A model generated the notes under the pieces. That model was not told the origin of the DNA. It saw only the letters and a program-made list of their open reading frames with translations, and made no database searches. DNA of 64,000 nt, from NCBI RefSeq assembly GCF_029193885.1, contig NZ_JARFVB010000001.1, forward strand, positions 124,001-188,000. The letters run 5' to 3'. Position 1 is the stretch's first letter. Each line of letters opens with the position of its first letter. Origin of the DNA: Flagellimonas yonaguniensis. GTDB taxonomy: Bacteria; Bacteroidota; Bacteroidia; Flavobacteriales; Flavobacteriaceae. This document shows positions 44,375 through 53,232 of this stretch, in pieces. The position numbers were made by a program, and so were the translations under genes.

Positions 44375-45421
44375 TTATCGGATGTTGGTTTCGGGCAAAG
44401 CATCTTTTTCTTCCCATTCCTTGATCCATTTGGCCATAAGTTCGGCCCAATCGTCACGATCGTTCAAACATGGAATGTGGATGTAATCTCCACCTCCTGC
44501 TTCTTGGAACTGTTCTTTCCCTTCCATGGCGATTTCTTCCAACGTCTCCAAACAGTCACTGACAAATGCTGGGGTAATCACGGCCAATCTTTTGACACCT
44601 TCTTCTCCCAGTCTCTCAAATTCCTTATCCGTAAAGGGTTGTAACCAGGGGTCGCTTCCCAATCTGGATTGAAAAGAGGTACTTACCTTGTCCTCTGGCA
44701 AGTTCAGTTCTTTTTTTACCAGTTCGGTGGTATCATAGCATTGGTGTCTATAACAAGTGTGATGCGCAACGGAGTTGGTCTTGCAGCACTGCCCGTTCAA
44801 CTGGCAATGGAACTTGGTCGGATCCGATTTTCTGATATGCCTTTCAGGAACTCCGTGATAGGAAAAAAGGACATGGTCGTAATCAAAACCCTTGAGACCT
44901 TCGGCAATACTGGCCGACAGTATCTTGATATAATCAGGGTTACTGTAAAATGCGGGCAATGTCGTTACCTGCATTTCGGGAAAATCCTGTTGCTGTACCT
45001 CAAGTGCCTTTACCACGACGGTTTCATAGGATGACATGGCATAATGCGGATACAAGGGAACCAAGAACACCTCATCAACTCCTTTCTTCTTTAATTCTTG
45101 CAGCCCTTCTTTAATGGACATGGAACCATATCGCATTCCGAGGGCTATGGGGAGGTCCGTATGTTTTTGCACTTTTCCCATGAATCTTTCGGAAAGTACG
45201 ATCAACGGGGAGCCTTCTTCCCACCAAATTTTGGAATAGGCCTCAGCCGATTTTTTGGGGCGTGTGTTCAAGATGATTCCGCGAACGATGATGTTCCTTA
45301 AAACGGGATTCACATCGATGACGCGTTCATCCATCAAAAATTCATCCAAATACGGCTTTACGTCCTTTGCGGTAGGACTATCCGGCGAACCCAAATTGAC
45401 CAATAAAACTCCTTTTTTCAC
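44375..45421 (-). CDS. hemH: ferrochelatase
   Basis: 348 residues from the GTG at 45421 (MKKGVLLVNLGSPDSPTAK), preferred over the TTG at 45454 because homologues begin here. It inserts iron into protoporphyrin IX (or coproporphyrin III), the last step of haem synthesis. The catalytic histidine is H189 (LFSYHGVPERHIRKSD) and a conserved C-terminal acidic region is EEIAMEGKEQF. Five cysteines lie at 206, 212, 213, 223 and 228; a similar cluster binds [2Fe-2S] in some bacterial ferrochelatases. The gene precedes DUF3050. Confidence 0.95.
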   Translation of the reverse strand: MKKGVLLVNLGSPDSPTAKDVKPYLDEFLMDERVIDVNPVLRNIIVRGIILNTRPKKSAEAYSKIWWEEGSPLIVLSERFMGKVQKHTDLPIALGMRYGSMSIKEGLQELKKKGVDEVFLVPLYPHYAMSSYETVVVKALEVQQQDFPEMQVTTLPAFYSNPDYIKILSASIAEGLKGFDYDHVLFSYHGVPERHIRKSDPTKFHCQLNGQCCKTNSVAHHTCYRHQCYDTTELVKKELNLPEDKVSTSFQSRLGSDPWLQPFTDKEFERLGEEGVKRLAVITPAFVSDCLETLEEIAMEGKEQFQEAGGGDYIHIPCLNDRDDWAELMAKWIKEWEEKDALPETNIR

Positions 45422-45567
45422 GGCTTTTTTGTTTAGGCCGCTAAAATACAACACGAAGTGGACTTCACCTTTTGCATATCAAAATACTTTCTTATGATGA
45501 AATAATGTTTTTCGATTTTGTTTGACCGATTTTCCGTCCTTGGGCATTTCTGTCTTATTTTTGGGAT

Positions 45568-46641
45568 ATGGAGTCCTTTTACGACAATGTTTCCAAAGAA
45601 TCCCTCATCTATCTAGGCATAGCTTTACTAGTTCTGATCGTTCTGTATTGGGGCACTTCGGTTTTGCTCAGGCGTTTGGGCAAAAATCCAAAATACCTCT
45701 TGCCCAAAAGTGCCTTTAAACGGTTGGCCACGCCACTGATATTGATTTTTGTTTCGGTCCTCCTTAGAATGAAGGCCCTGCGTGATATTTTGAATCTGGA
45801 GGATGCTGGTTTCTGGTTCAGAAAAGCGAGTACCGTTCTTTTCATTTTTTCCATGGCATGGGTAATGATCGCTTTGCTCAAGATCATTAAAAAAATTGTC
45901 ATCAGCAATTATGACATTGGGGTTGAAGACAACTTAAAAGCCCGAAAGGTCTATACCCAATTTACCATACTGGAGCGTATTTTTATCTTCATCATCATTT
46001 TGCTTGGCGTAGGTTTTATATTGATGAGCTTTGAGGAGATCCGCGAAGTGGGCATTAGTATTTTTGCCTCTGCAGGTGTGGCGGGAATCATCATCGGCTT
46101 TTCTGCCCAGCAATTTATTGGCACTATCTTGGCGGGTATTCAAATTGCTATAGCCCAGCCCATTAAACTGGATGATGTTGTGATCGTGGAAGGCGAATGG
46201 GGTCGAATTGAGGAAATTACCCTGACCTACGTGGTGGTAAGCATTTGGGACAAAAGACGCTTGATCGTACCTACCCCTTATTTTATAAACCAACCTTTCC
46301 AGAACTGGACCAAGACCTCTTCGGAACTCATGGGAACCGTATTCTTATATGTGGACTACAATGTTCCTTTTGATAAAATACGGGAAGAGCAAACACGTAT
46401 TTTGCAGCATACCGATCTCTGGGACGGAAAGGTGGATGTGGTCCAAGTTACGGACACTAAACCCAATTATGTGGAGATAAGAAGCTTGGTCAGTGCCAAG
46501 GATTCCCCTACGGCATGGGATTTACGGGTGCACGTCCGCGAAAAACTGATTGTATTTCTACAGGAAAATTACCCTGAGAGCGTTGCGAGAACCACCCGAT
46601 TGACGGTTGAACGTAAAAATGAAATTAGTGATGAAGAATAA
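45568..46641 (+). CDS. mechanosensitive ion channel family protein (MscS-like)
   Basis: 357 residues. Four to five membrane helices, with the pore helix and beta domain in ISIFASAGVAGIIIGFSAQQ and AIAQPIKLDDVVIVEGEWGR, then VPTPYFINQPFQNWTK. The long form with four helices before the channel core is of the MscM/YbiO-like type. It acts as an osmotic safety valve. A TATTTTTG box lies only four bases before the ATG at 45556-45563; if used, the start would be nearly leaderless or a downstream start would be needed. Confidence 0.92.
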   Translation: MESFYDNVSKESLIYLGIALLVLIVLYWGTSVLLRRLGKNPKYLLPKSAFKRLATPLILIFVSVLLRMKALRDILNLEDAGFWFRKASTVLFIFSMAWVMIALLKIIKKIVISNYDIGVEDNLKARKVYTQFTILERIFIFIIILLGVGFILMSFEEIREVGISIFASAGVAGIIIGFSAQQFIGTILAGIQIAIAQPIKLDDVVIVEGEWGRIEEITLTYVVVSIWDKRRLIVPTPYFINQPFQNWTKTSSELMGTVFLYVDYNVPFDKIREEQTRILQHTDLWDGKVDVVQVTDTKPNYVEIRSLVSAKDSPTAWDLRVHVREKLIVFLQENYPESVARTTRLTVERKNEISDEE

Positions 46642-47482
46642 GATAGTAGCAGTTTTTTTGGTTTTGGCAACCTATACCTCTGCCCAACAAATCACATGTT
46701 CCCCAGAGGACAAATCCCTTTTTGAGGTCAAAATCGCCGATTTGGAACGCACAAAAGGCACCAGCTTGGGCGACACCATCGCCTTGGTAGGTCAATCCTT
46801 CCTGGGGACTCCTTATGTGGAAAAAACCCTTGAAGTTGGCGATACAGAAACCTTGGTCATTAACTTTGGTGGCTTGGACTGCACCACCTTTGTGGAAAAT
46901 GTTTTGGCCTTTAGCTTGATGCTGCAAAACCAACAGAAGGATTTTGAAAATTTTACCGGAAACCTAGAAACCGTTCGGTATAGAAATGGGAATTTAAACG
47001 GATATCCATCTCGTTTGCACTACTTTACAGAATGGATTCGCAACAACGAGAAAAAAGGATTGGTAAAGGACATTACTTCCGAACTGGGTGGTGTGGAGCT
47101 GGAAAAACCCATTAATTTTATGGGCACGCACCGTAATTTATATCCTTTTTTGGCCAGCGATGAAAATTATGAGGCCATGCTCTCCGTGGAAAAAGAAATT
47201 GCCAAAGAAACACTTTGTTATTTGCCACAGGACCAAATTGAAAGCAAAGAACAACTCATCAAATCAGGGGATATTCTCGCCTTGGCGACTTCCATAAAAG
47301 GCTTGGATGTGACCCACACGGGAATCGCCATCCATCAACCTGACGGAAGGTTGCATTTATTACATGCTTCAAGCAAAAACGGCGAGGTCGAAATTTCCGA
47401 ACTGCCCTTGTCGGATTACCTCAAAAATATCAAAAGTAATATTGGGATTATTGTCGCGAGGCCAACTTTACTCTCTTTTTAA
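46631..47482 (+). CDS. DUF1460 domain protein (NlpC/P60-like amidase fold), secreted
   Basis: 283 residues from the ATG at 46631, which overlaps the channel gene by 11 bases; the frame is open upstream to a TTG at 46607, but the signal peptide (MKNKIVAVFLVLATYTSAQ) begins here. The predicted nucleophile is C84 (INFGGLDCTTFVENVL), with H in THTGIAIHQP and LHLLHAS. DUF1460 is an N-acetylmuramoyl-L-alanine amidase-like family with an NlpC/P60-type catalytic triad. It converges with the ThuA gene and overlaps it by 15 bases. Confidence 0.9.
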   Translation: MKNKIVAVFLVLATYTSAQQITCSPEDKSLFEVKIADLERTKGTSLGDTIALVGQSFLGTPYVEKTLEVGDTETLVINFGGLDCTTFVENVLAFSLMLQNQQKDFENFTGNLETVRYRNGNLNGYPSRLHYFTEWIRNNEKKGLVKDITSELGGVELEKPINFMGTHRNLYPFLASDENYEAMLSVEKEIAKETLCYLPQDQIESKEQLIKSGDILALATSIKGLDVTHTGIAIHQPDGRLHLLHASSKNGEVEISELPLSDYLKNIKSNIGIIVARPTLLSF

Positions 47483-48229
47483 ACACCATTCAATGGCACC
47501 CAAAAGGTGTTGACGGAACATGGGTTCATCATAAGAATCCTTGGTATGGCCTCCTCCAGTGTAAAAAGCCCTTCCGCCATCAAACTCGTGATACCAAGCT
47601 ATCGGGTGGTTGGAGCCGTTGGTTCCACCTTCGTAGCTGCTTTCATCCAAATTGAGCAAAACGGTTACATCTGGATTTAATTTTTTGTAATTGTACCATT
47701 CATCTGTTCTTGCCCAGGAGTCGTTCAGGTGTTCTGTGGACGGATGCGATTTGTCCATAACAGCAATGGTTGCTTTTCGGACATTGGGATCATTGGGGTG
47801 GGAATCAAAATAACCGCCTACCAATCTTCCATACCAAGCCCAGTCATATTCGGTGTCGGCAGCAGCGTGGACACCCAAGAAAGCCCCTCCTCCTTTAATG
47901 TAGGATTCGAATGCACTTTGCTGCGCGTTGTTCAAAACATCCATCGTCGTGTTCAAAAAAACAACGAGTTTGTAGTTGTTCAGGTTTTGGGCGGTAAAGT
48001 CTTCGCTGGATTCTGTTTGCAAAGCAACAAATCCATTTTGTCTGCCCAGTTCCCTCAAGGTCTGTACTCCTTTTTCAATGGATTTATGCCTCCAACCCTC
48101 TGTTTTGGTAAATACCATTACCAACTCGGGCATTTTTACATTTTCATTTTCCGATGTAGGTTCCTCTTGTGCAAAAGCACCAATTACAAAGCAAAAAACA
48201 AGTAGCAGGACAGTGAATCTCATAGTCAT
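47468..48229 (-). CDS. ThuA domain-containing protein, secreted
   Basis: 253 residues with a signal peptide (FTVLLLVFCFVIGAFA). The class-I glutamine-amidotransferase-like fold shows the ThuA signature FLGVHAAADTEYDWAWYGR and NHPIAWYHEFDGGRAFYTGGG. ThuA-like proteins are linked to trehalose and 3-keto-sugar catabolism, and some act on keto-sugar oxidation products. A second start two codons later is possible. The gene lies between a peptidoglycan enzyme and the AraC regulator with no clear operon. Confidence 0.9.
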   Translation of the reverse strand: MTMRFTVLLLVFCFVIGAFAQEEPTSENENVKMPELVMVFTKTEGWRHKSIEKGVQTLRELGRQNGFVALQTESSEDFTAQNLNNYKLVVFLNTTMDVLNNAQQSAFESYIKGGGAFLGVHAAADTEYDWAWYGRLVGGYFDSHPNDPNVRKATIAVMDKSHPSTEHLNDSWARTDEWYNYKKLNPDVTVLLNLDESSYEGGTNGSNHPIAWYHEFDGGRAFYTGGGHTKDSYDEPMFRQHLLGAIEWCLKRE

Positions 48230-48233
48230 GATT

Positions 48234-49112
48234 TTATACGTTTGAAGTTAAATATTTTTTAGGTGTGGTGCCGAACTTCTTTTTAAAAGATGCTATAAAA
48301 TGACTGGCTGTACTGTACCCCACTTTTAAACCGACTTCGTTGACATTGTGCTTCCCTGTTTCCAACATTTTACGGGCGTATTCCATTTTATAATCGAACA
48401 GAAATCCAAACACGGAATCCCCATAGATTTGTTTAAAACCCTCCTTTAATTTTTTCAGGCTCAGCCCCACTTCTTGTGATAGTTCGGCCAAGGTTGGTGG
48501 TTCGGCCATCCGGGAAATCATGATTTCTTTCGCCATTCGGATACGTCGTACATTATCTTCATCGGCCAAATAAGGACATTGCTCCAAATCGGCATCCTCC
48601 GTTTTGTTGAAATAGAGGGAAATCAGTTCATATACCTTTCCTTTGAGATACAGCTTTTTAATGGACGGATGCAAATTGTAGTTCATCAACTGGCTCAGAA
48701 CCACTGCAGTTGCCGGAGATACCATTTCTTGAGAATAGTACTTTTTCTCCTTATTTTCCTCACTTAAGAATGGGATATAATCCGCTTCATCGGAGAACAA
48801 AGAGTGGAATTTCCTGATGGTCATTACCACCGAGAGCAACCAGGACCCATGTGAGACCACTAAATCGAGTGGTAAATCCTTTTGGGTATTATAAAGCAAC
48901 AAAGAGTTTTCTTCGTTTACCTCCAAATAGTAATTGCCCTCATTAAAATTGAACTTTGACTTGCCCTTCAAACAAAAATGGAATTGAATGTAGGAACTAT
49001 CAATATCCCTTTCTATAAGCTTTGGTTCTTTGGTATCGTTTTGGATTTTGAGGATGTAAATCCCGTCTTCGACCAAAATTTCATCATACGAACCGCTAGC
49101 GATATTTTTCAT
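48234..49112 (-). CDS. AraC family transcriptional regulator
   Basis: 292 residues from the ATG at 49112; the frame is open to a TTG at 49142 immediately after a stop. An N-terminal cupin-like sensor part (about 1-130) is followed by two helix-turn-helix units (about 195-290): TLAELSQEVGLSLKKLKEGF and NEVGLKVGYSTASHFIASF. The PchR/YbtA-type relatives in Bacteroidota often respond to iron or siderophores. It is divergent from hemA and shares the control region with a perfect inverted repeat at 49146-49164, so regulation of haem synthesis is plausible. ThuA gene follows 4 bases downstream. Confidence 0.9.
   Translation of the reverse strand: MKNIASGSYDEILVEDGIYILKIQNDTKEPKLIERDIDSSYIQFHFCLKGKSKFNFNEGNYYLEVNEENSLLLYNTQKDLPLDLVVSHGSWLLSVVMTIRKFHSLFSDEADYIPFLSEENKEKKYYSQEMVSPATAVVLSQLMNYNLHPSIKKLYLKGKVYELISLYFNKTEDADLEQCPYLADEDNVRRIRMAKEIMISRMAEPPTLAELSQEVGLSLKKLKEGFKQIYGDSVFGFLFDYKMEYARKMLETGKHNVNEVGLKVGYSTASHFIASFKKKFGTTPKKYLTSNV
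49093..49109. repeat. first CCGCTAGCGnTATTTTT copy
   Basis: CCGCTAGCGATATTTTT lies in the first codons of the araC-type gene and matches 16 of 17 bases of 49262-49278 in the hemA leader. It contains the 8-base palindrome CGCTAGCG. Confidence 0.7.
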
Positions 49113-49145
49113 GCTGGTTTTCAATGTGATTCTGTTTTTCAATTA

Positions 49146-49164
49146 ATTTAGAATCGCTCTAAAT
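49146..49164. promoter_or_regulatory. candidate operator between araC-type gene and hemA
   Basis: ATTTAGA-ATCGC-TCTAAAT is a perfect inverted repeat (7-base arms, 5-base centre). It lies 16 bases downstream of a -7 box pointing toward the araC-type gene, so a bound repressor would block it; it resembles Fur/PerR-like 7-1-7 boxes in its outer parts only. Confidence 0.5.
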
Positions 49165-49179
49165 TACATTGTTCATTAT

Positions 49180-49187
49180 CAAATTTA
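49180..49187 (-). promoter_or_regulatory. candidate -7 box for the araC-type gene
   Basis: TAAATTTG on the minus strand, a full TAnnTTTG match, about 70 bases from the ATG at 49112. No -33 box at the usual spacing. Confidence 0.4.
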
Positions 49188-49261
49188 TCAATAATACCAA
49201 TGCTTTACGTCATTTTTTTCAAAAATAAACCATAAAATAACACCCGTGGTTATTTATAGTT

Positions 49262-49278
49262 CCGCTAGCGTTATTTTT
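49262..49278. repeat. second CCGCTAGCGnTATTTTT copy
   Basis: CCGCTAGCGTTATTTTT lies 17 bases before the -7 box of hemA, the position where an activator could bind. The other copy is at 49093-49109. Confidence 0.65.
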
Positions 49279-49294
49279 TGACCTACAACCCTGT

Positions 49295-49302
49295 TATTTT
49301 TG
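49295..49302 (+). promoter_or_regulatory. candidate -7 box for the hem operon
   Basis: TATTTTTG fits TAnnTTTG and lies 21 bases before the ATG at 49323, which supports that start for hemA. The nearest TTTG (49277-49280) has a spacer of only 14 bases, so an activator may be needed. Confidence 0.5.
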
Positions 49303-49322
49303 TGCTACGATTTATATCCTTT

Positions 49323-50579
49323 ATGAGGGACTACCATATTTCAAAACATAATTCCTTCTATGCCGTTGGGTTGAGTTACAAGAAGGCGGATGCAGAGGTT
49401 AGAGGAAAGTTCAGTCTGGATGTTCCTGCCATTGACCATATTTTGGGCAAGGCCAAGGAAATCGGAATTGATGGCTTGCTTGCCATTTCCACTTGCAACA
49501 GAACCGAACTTTACGGTTTTGCACAGCATCCTTACCAGCTTATCAAACTCCTTTGCGACGAGACCCACGGAACTGTTGAAGAATTTCAGGAAGTGGCCTA
49601 CGTTTACAAAAACCATGATGCCATCTCGCATATGTTCAAAGTAGGCACTGGTCTCGATAGCCAAATATTAGGCGATTTTGAAATCATCAGCCAAATCAAG
49701 CAAGGGTTTTATCGTGCAAAGAAACACGATATGGCCAATCCATTCTTGGAACGGTTGTGCAATTCCGTGATTCAGGCCAGCAAGCGCATCAAAAATGAAA
49801 CAGAATTGTCCTCGGGTGCCACATCGGTGGCATTTGCCTCGGTCAAATACATTCTTGACAATGTCGATGATATTTCCAACAAGAACATTTTATTGTTCGG
49901 AACGGGTAAAATTGGAAGGAACACCTGTGAAAACTTGGTAAAGCATTCCAACAATTCACACATAACGTTAATCAACAGAACACGGGAAAAAGCGGAGGAT
50001 ATTGCAGGTAAATTTCAATTGACCGTTAAGGATTATGGCGACCTTCAGACCGAAATCCGAAAAGCGGATATACTTGTGGTAGCCACTGGAGCACAATTGC
50101 CAACCGTTTCCAAAGCATTGATCTATCCTAAAAAACCATTATTGGTATTGGACCTGTCCGTGCCCAAAAATGTATCCGATGATGTGAAGGAACTGGATAA
50201 TGTGACCTTGGTGCATTTGGATCAACTCTCCCAGATTACGGATGAGACCTTGGCCAAAAGAAAAGAATACGTTCCCAAAGCGGAAGCCATCATAGAAAAA
50301 GTAAAAAAGGATTTCCTAAAATGGCTGGAAACCCGCAAGTTTGCCCCTGTTATCAATGCACTTAAGGACAAACTGAATACGATGAAGACCGAGGAAATCG
50401 ATTTTCAGACCAAAAAAAATGAAGGTTTCGACCAAATTCAAGCCGAAATCATCTCCGATAGGATCATTCAAAAAATCACCAAGCAGTTTGCCAACCACTT
50501 AAAGAGCAACGAAGTCGATACCGATGATAGTCTGGAACTGATCCAAAAAGTATTTCAGCTAGAACTACACTCCAAATGA
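49323..50579 (+). CDS. hemA: glutamyl-tRNA reductase
   Basis: 418 residues from the ATG at 49323 (MRDYHISKHNSFYAVGLSY); the open frame extends to 49278, but a -7 box lies in that part. It reduces glutamyl-tRNA to glutamate-1-semialdehyde, the first step of the C5 haem route. The nucleophile is C58 in AISTCNRTELYG, the NADPH domain shows NILLFGTGKIGRNTCENL, and the C-terminal helices form the dimerisation domain. The stop overlaps the hemC ATG by four bases (ATGA). HemL is not in the window. Confidence 0.96.
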   Translation: MRDYHISKHNSFYAVGLSYKKADAEVRGKFSLDVPAIDHILGKAKEIGIDGLLAISTCNRTELYGFAQHPYQLIKLLCDETHGTVEEFQEVAYVYKNHDAISHMFKVGTGLDSQILGDFEIISQIKQGFYRAKKHDMANPFLERLCNSVIQASKRIKNETELSSGATSVAFASVKYILDNVDDISNKNILLFGTGKIGRNTCENLVKHSNNSHITLINRTREKAEDIAGKFQLTVKDYGDLQTEIRKADILVVATGAQLPTVSKALIYPKKPLLVLDLSVPKNVSDDVKELDNVTLVHLDQLSQITDETLAKRKEYVPKAEAIIEKVKKDFLKWLETRKFAPVINALKDKLNTMKTEEIDFQTKKNEGFDQIQAEIISDRIIQKITKQFANHLKSNEVDTDDSLELIQKVFQLELHSK

Positions 50580-51502
50580 GCAAAATAATCCGCATTGGAA
50601 CCCGCGACAGCGAATTGGCGCTGTGGCAAGCCACCACCGTTCAACAAAAGCTGGAAGCACTCGGGTTCGACACCATTTTAGTACCGACCAAATCCATGGG
50701 GGACCAAGTGTTGGACAAGCCACTGTACGAGCTAGGAGTTACGGGAATATTTACCAAGACCTTGGACGTTGCTTTGCTCAAAGGGGACATTGATATTGCG
50801 GTACATTCCATGAAAGATGTGCCTACCCAATTACCCAAGGGAATTGTGCAAGTAGCCGTTTTGGAACGCGCCATTACCCATGATATATTGGTCCATAAAG
50901 GTGCTGGCTTTTTAAATTCTGATGGGCCGGCAACCATTGCTACGGGAAGTTTACGGCGAAAAGCCCAATGGTTGAACAAATACACCAATCACAAAGTGGT
51001 GGACCTTAGGGGAAATGTAAACACCCGTCTCCTAAAACTCATTGAAAATGATTGGCAAGGAGCCATTTTTGCCCAGGCAGGATTGGAACGCATCAAATTA
51101 TTGCCCAAGGATGCCATTCAACTGGACTGGATGATTCCAGCTCCAGCGCAAGGTGCCATGCTCGTGGTGGCTAAAGAGGAAGATGATTATACCAATGAAG
51201 CTCTTGGCAAACTAAACCATCCCGAAACCGAATTGGCTACAACCATTGAGCGTGAATTTCTACGCACCCTGGAAGGTGGTTGCACTGCGCCAATAGGCGC
51301 CTTGGCCCAAATTAAGGACGAAACCGTGTGTTTTGAAGGCGTTGTTTTCTCTTTGGATGGTAAACAGAAAATCGATATTAAAAAACAAGTAAAGCTTTCC
51401 GATGCCAAAGGCCTTGGAAAAACCTGCGCCGAAGAAGTATTGCAAAAAGGAGGCGACAAATTGATGCAAGAGATCAGAAATGAAAACAGTACTGTCCACT
51501 AA
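50576..51502 (+). CDS. hemC: porphobilinogen deaminase (hydroxymethylbilane synthase)
   Basis: 308 residues. It joins four porphobilinogens into hydroxymethylbilane. The dipyrromethane cofactor attaches to C236 (TLEGGCTAPIGALA), catalytic D81 is in HSMKDVPTQLP, and the N-terminal IRIGTRDSELALWQA is typical. It overlaps hemA by 4 bases and hemD by 23 bases, so the three are translationally linked. Confidence 0.97.
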   Translation: MSKIIRIGTRDSELALWQATTVQQKLEALGFDTILVPTKSMGDQVLDKPLYELGVTGIFTKTLDVALLKGDIDIAVHSMKDVPTQLPKGIVQVAVLERAITHDILVHKGAGFLNSDGPATIATGSLRRKAQWLNKYTNHKVVDLRGNVNTRLLKLIENDWQGAIFAQAGLERIKLLPKDAIQLDWMIPAPAQGAMLVVAKEEDDYTNEALGKLNHPETELATTIEREFLRTLEGGCTAPIGALAQIKDETVCFEGVVFSLDGKQKIDIKKQVKLSDAKGLGKTCAEEVLQKGGDKLMQEIRNENSTVH

Positions 51503-52145
51503 AATGCTGAGTCCGTCCCAAAAAGAGCTATTTCTGAATTCTGGTTTGGGATTGGTGGAGTACGATGCCCTAAAAATTGAACTGTTGGATGTAAAAATCC
51601 CGTTCAATTACAGCAACTATATTTTTACCAGCAAAAATGGAGTAAAAGCATTTTTAAATCAGGCAAATGAATTGGATCTGTCCAAATACAATGCTTTTTG
51701 TGTTGGAGAAAAGACAAAATCCCTTTTGGAAGAAAATGGAGTAAAAGTGGTAGAAATGGCCGAAAATGCATCAGAATTGGCAGAAATCATTGCAAAAAAC
51801 CATCAAAACGAGTCTTTCTTGTTTCTTTGTGGCAACAAAAGAAGGGATGAACTTCCTGATACTTTGGCAGAAAATAACGTTTGGTATAAAGAGCTGGAGG
51901 TGTACCGAACCCTTTTAAACCCAAAGGCGTTTCAAAGAGATTTTGATGGTATCCTGTTCTTTAGTCCTAGTGGTATTAGAAGTTATCTTTTGGAAAACAC
52001 TTTAGGGAACAGCACATTGTTCTGTATTGGGGAAACCACGGCCAATGAAGCAAAAAAACATTCAAAAAATAGTATTGTAGCCAACAAACCGACCGTGGAA
52101 AACGTGTTGGTACAGGCGATAAAAGAAATGTTATTCCGCACTTGA
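51480..52145 (+). CDS. hemD: uroporphyrinogen-III synthase
   Basis: 221 residues, poorly conserved two-domain family. Typical weak motifs are present: [15 protein letters not shown] in domain 1 and [14 protein letters not shown] followed by [14 protein letters not shown] in domain 2. It cyclises hydroxymethylbilane with inversion of ring D. The identification rests on these motifs and on position between hemC and hemE. It begins 23 bases inside hemC. Confidence 0.93.
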   Translation: MKTVLSTKMLSPSQKELFLNSGLGLVEYDALKIELLDVKIPFNYSNYIFTSKNGVKAFLNQANELDLSKYNAFCVGEKTKSLLEENGVKVVEMAENASELAEIIAKNHQNESFLFLCGNKRRDELPDTLAENNVWYKELEVYRTLLNPKAFQRDFDGILFFSPSGIRSYLLENTLGNSTLFCIGETTANEAKKHSKNSIVANKPTVENVLVQAIKEMLFRT

Positions 52146-52171
52146 TGCGGAATCCAAAAGGAATTTAAAAA

Positions 52172-52191
52172 ATTCCTGTATTCACAGGAAT
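52172..52191. repeat. hairpin repeat between hemD and hemE
   Basis: ATTCCTGT-ATTC-ACAGGAAT forms an 8-base stem with a four-base loop. Same element as at 38358-38377, inverted relative to it. With no T run it is not a good terminator but may stop RNA decay or attenuate hemE. Confidence 0.75.
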
Positions 52192-52206
52192 GACAAATTA
52201 AAATTT

Positions 52207-53232
52207 ATGATAAAAAACGACTTGTTCCTAAAAGCATTAAAAGGCGAAACCGTTGAACGTCCTCCCGTATGGATGATGCGACAAGCAGGACGCTATTTGC
52301 CTGAGTTTATGGAACTCCGTAAAAAATACGATTTCTTTACCCGTTGCCAAACCCCAGAATTGGCTTCGGAAATTACCGTACAGCCCATTCGCCGATATGG
52401 TATGGATGCCGCTATTTTGTTCAGCGACATTTTGGTAATTCCACAAGCCATGGATATCGAGGTGCAGATGAAGCCCAATTTTGGTCCTTATTTGCCCAAC
52501 CCTATTCGTTCGCAAGCGGATTTGGACAAAGTAATCGTGCCCGATATTCAGGACACGTTGGGTTATGTGATGGACGCGATAACCTTGACCAAGGAAAAAT
52601 TGGATGGCGAAGTTCCCTTGATCGGGTTTGCAGGTTCTCCGTGGACACTCCTTTGTTATTGCGTGGAAGGACAAGGCAGCAAGAGTTTTGACAAGGCCAG
52701 AGGTTTTTGTTTTACCCAACCCAAGGTTGCTCACGAATTGCTTCAAAAAATAACGGATACCACTATTGCTTATCTAAAAGCCAAGGTTAAGGCTGGTGTG
52801 AATGCCGTACAGATTTTTGATTCCTGGGGCGGAATGCTTTCACCTCTAGATTACCAGGAATTTTCTTGGAAATACATTCAGCAAATCGTGGATGCATTAA
52901 AAGACGAAGCTCCAGTAATCGTTTTTGGAAAAGGATGTTGGTTTGCGTTGAAAGAGATGGCAAACTCGGGAGCTTCGGCCGTCGGGGTTGACTGGACGTG
53001 TTCTGCTCAAAACGCACGGTATTTAACAGGGGGCAATGTTACCCTTCAAGGCAACTTTGATCCAGCTCGCTTGCTTTCTCCACCCGAGAAAATCAAGGAA
53101 ATGGTCACACAAATGATTCGTGATTTTGGTAAGGACAAATATATCGTGAACCTAGGCCACGGTATTTTACCCAATATTCCTGTGGAGAATGCCAAAGCAT
53201 TTATAGATGCGGTAAAAGATTATAAGGAGTGA
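52207..53232 (+). CDS. hemE: uroporphyrinogen decarboxylase
   Basis: 341 residues. Removes four carboxyl groups from uroporphyrinogen III to give coproporphyrinogen III. The hallmark [17 protein letters not shown] with catalytic arginine is near the N-terminus, and the C-terminus has [18 protein letters not shown]. The stop overlaps the next gene's GTG start (GTGA), so translation is coupled. Confidence 0.97.
   Translation: MIKNDLFLKALKGETVERPPVWMMRQAGRYLPEFMELRKKYDFFTRCQTPELASEITVQPIRRYGMDAAILFSDILVIPQAMDIEVQMKPNFGPYLPNPIRSQADLDKVIVPDIQDTLGYVMDAITLTKEKLDGEVPLIGFAGSPWTLLCYCVEGQGSKSFDKARGFCFTQPKVAHELLQKITDTTIAYLKAKVKAGVNAVQIFDSWGGMLSPLDYQEFSWKYIQQIVDALKDEAPVIVFGKGCWFALKEMANSGASAVGVDWTCSAQNARYLTGGNVTLQGNFDPARLLSPPEKIKEMVTQMIRDFGKDKYIVNLGHGILPNIPVENAKAFIDAVKDYKE

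Noticed and set aside
45422..45454. TTG start for ferrochelatase at 45454
   Set aside because: Family members begin at the equivalent of the GTG at 45421; the added residues are not conserved-looking.
49278..49322. Longer hemA start upstream of the ATG at 49323
   Set aside because: The extra codons contain the hem -7 box and are not part of the conserved HemA N-terminus.
52237..52746. 169-residue minus-strand frame opposite hemE
   Set aside because: Shadow of hemE with no protein-like features.
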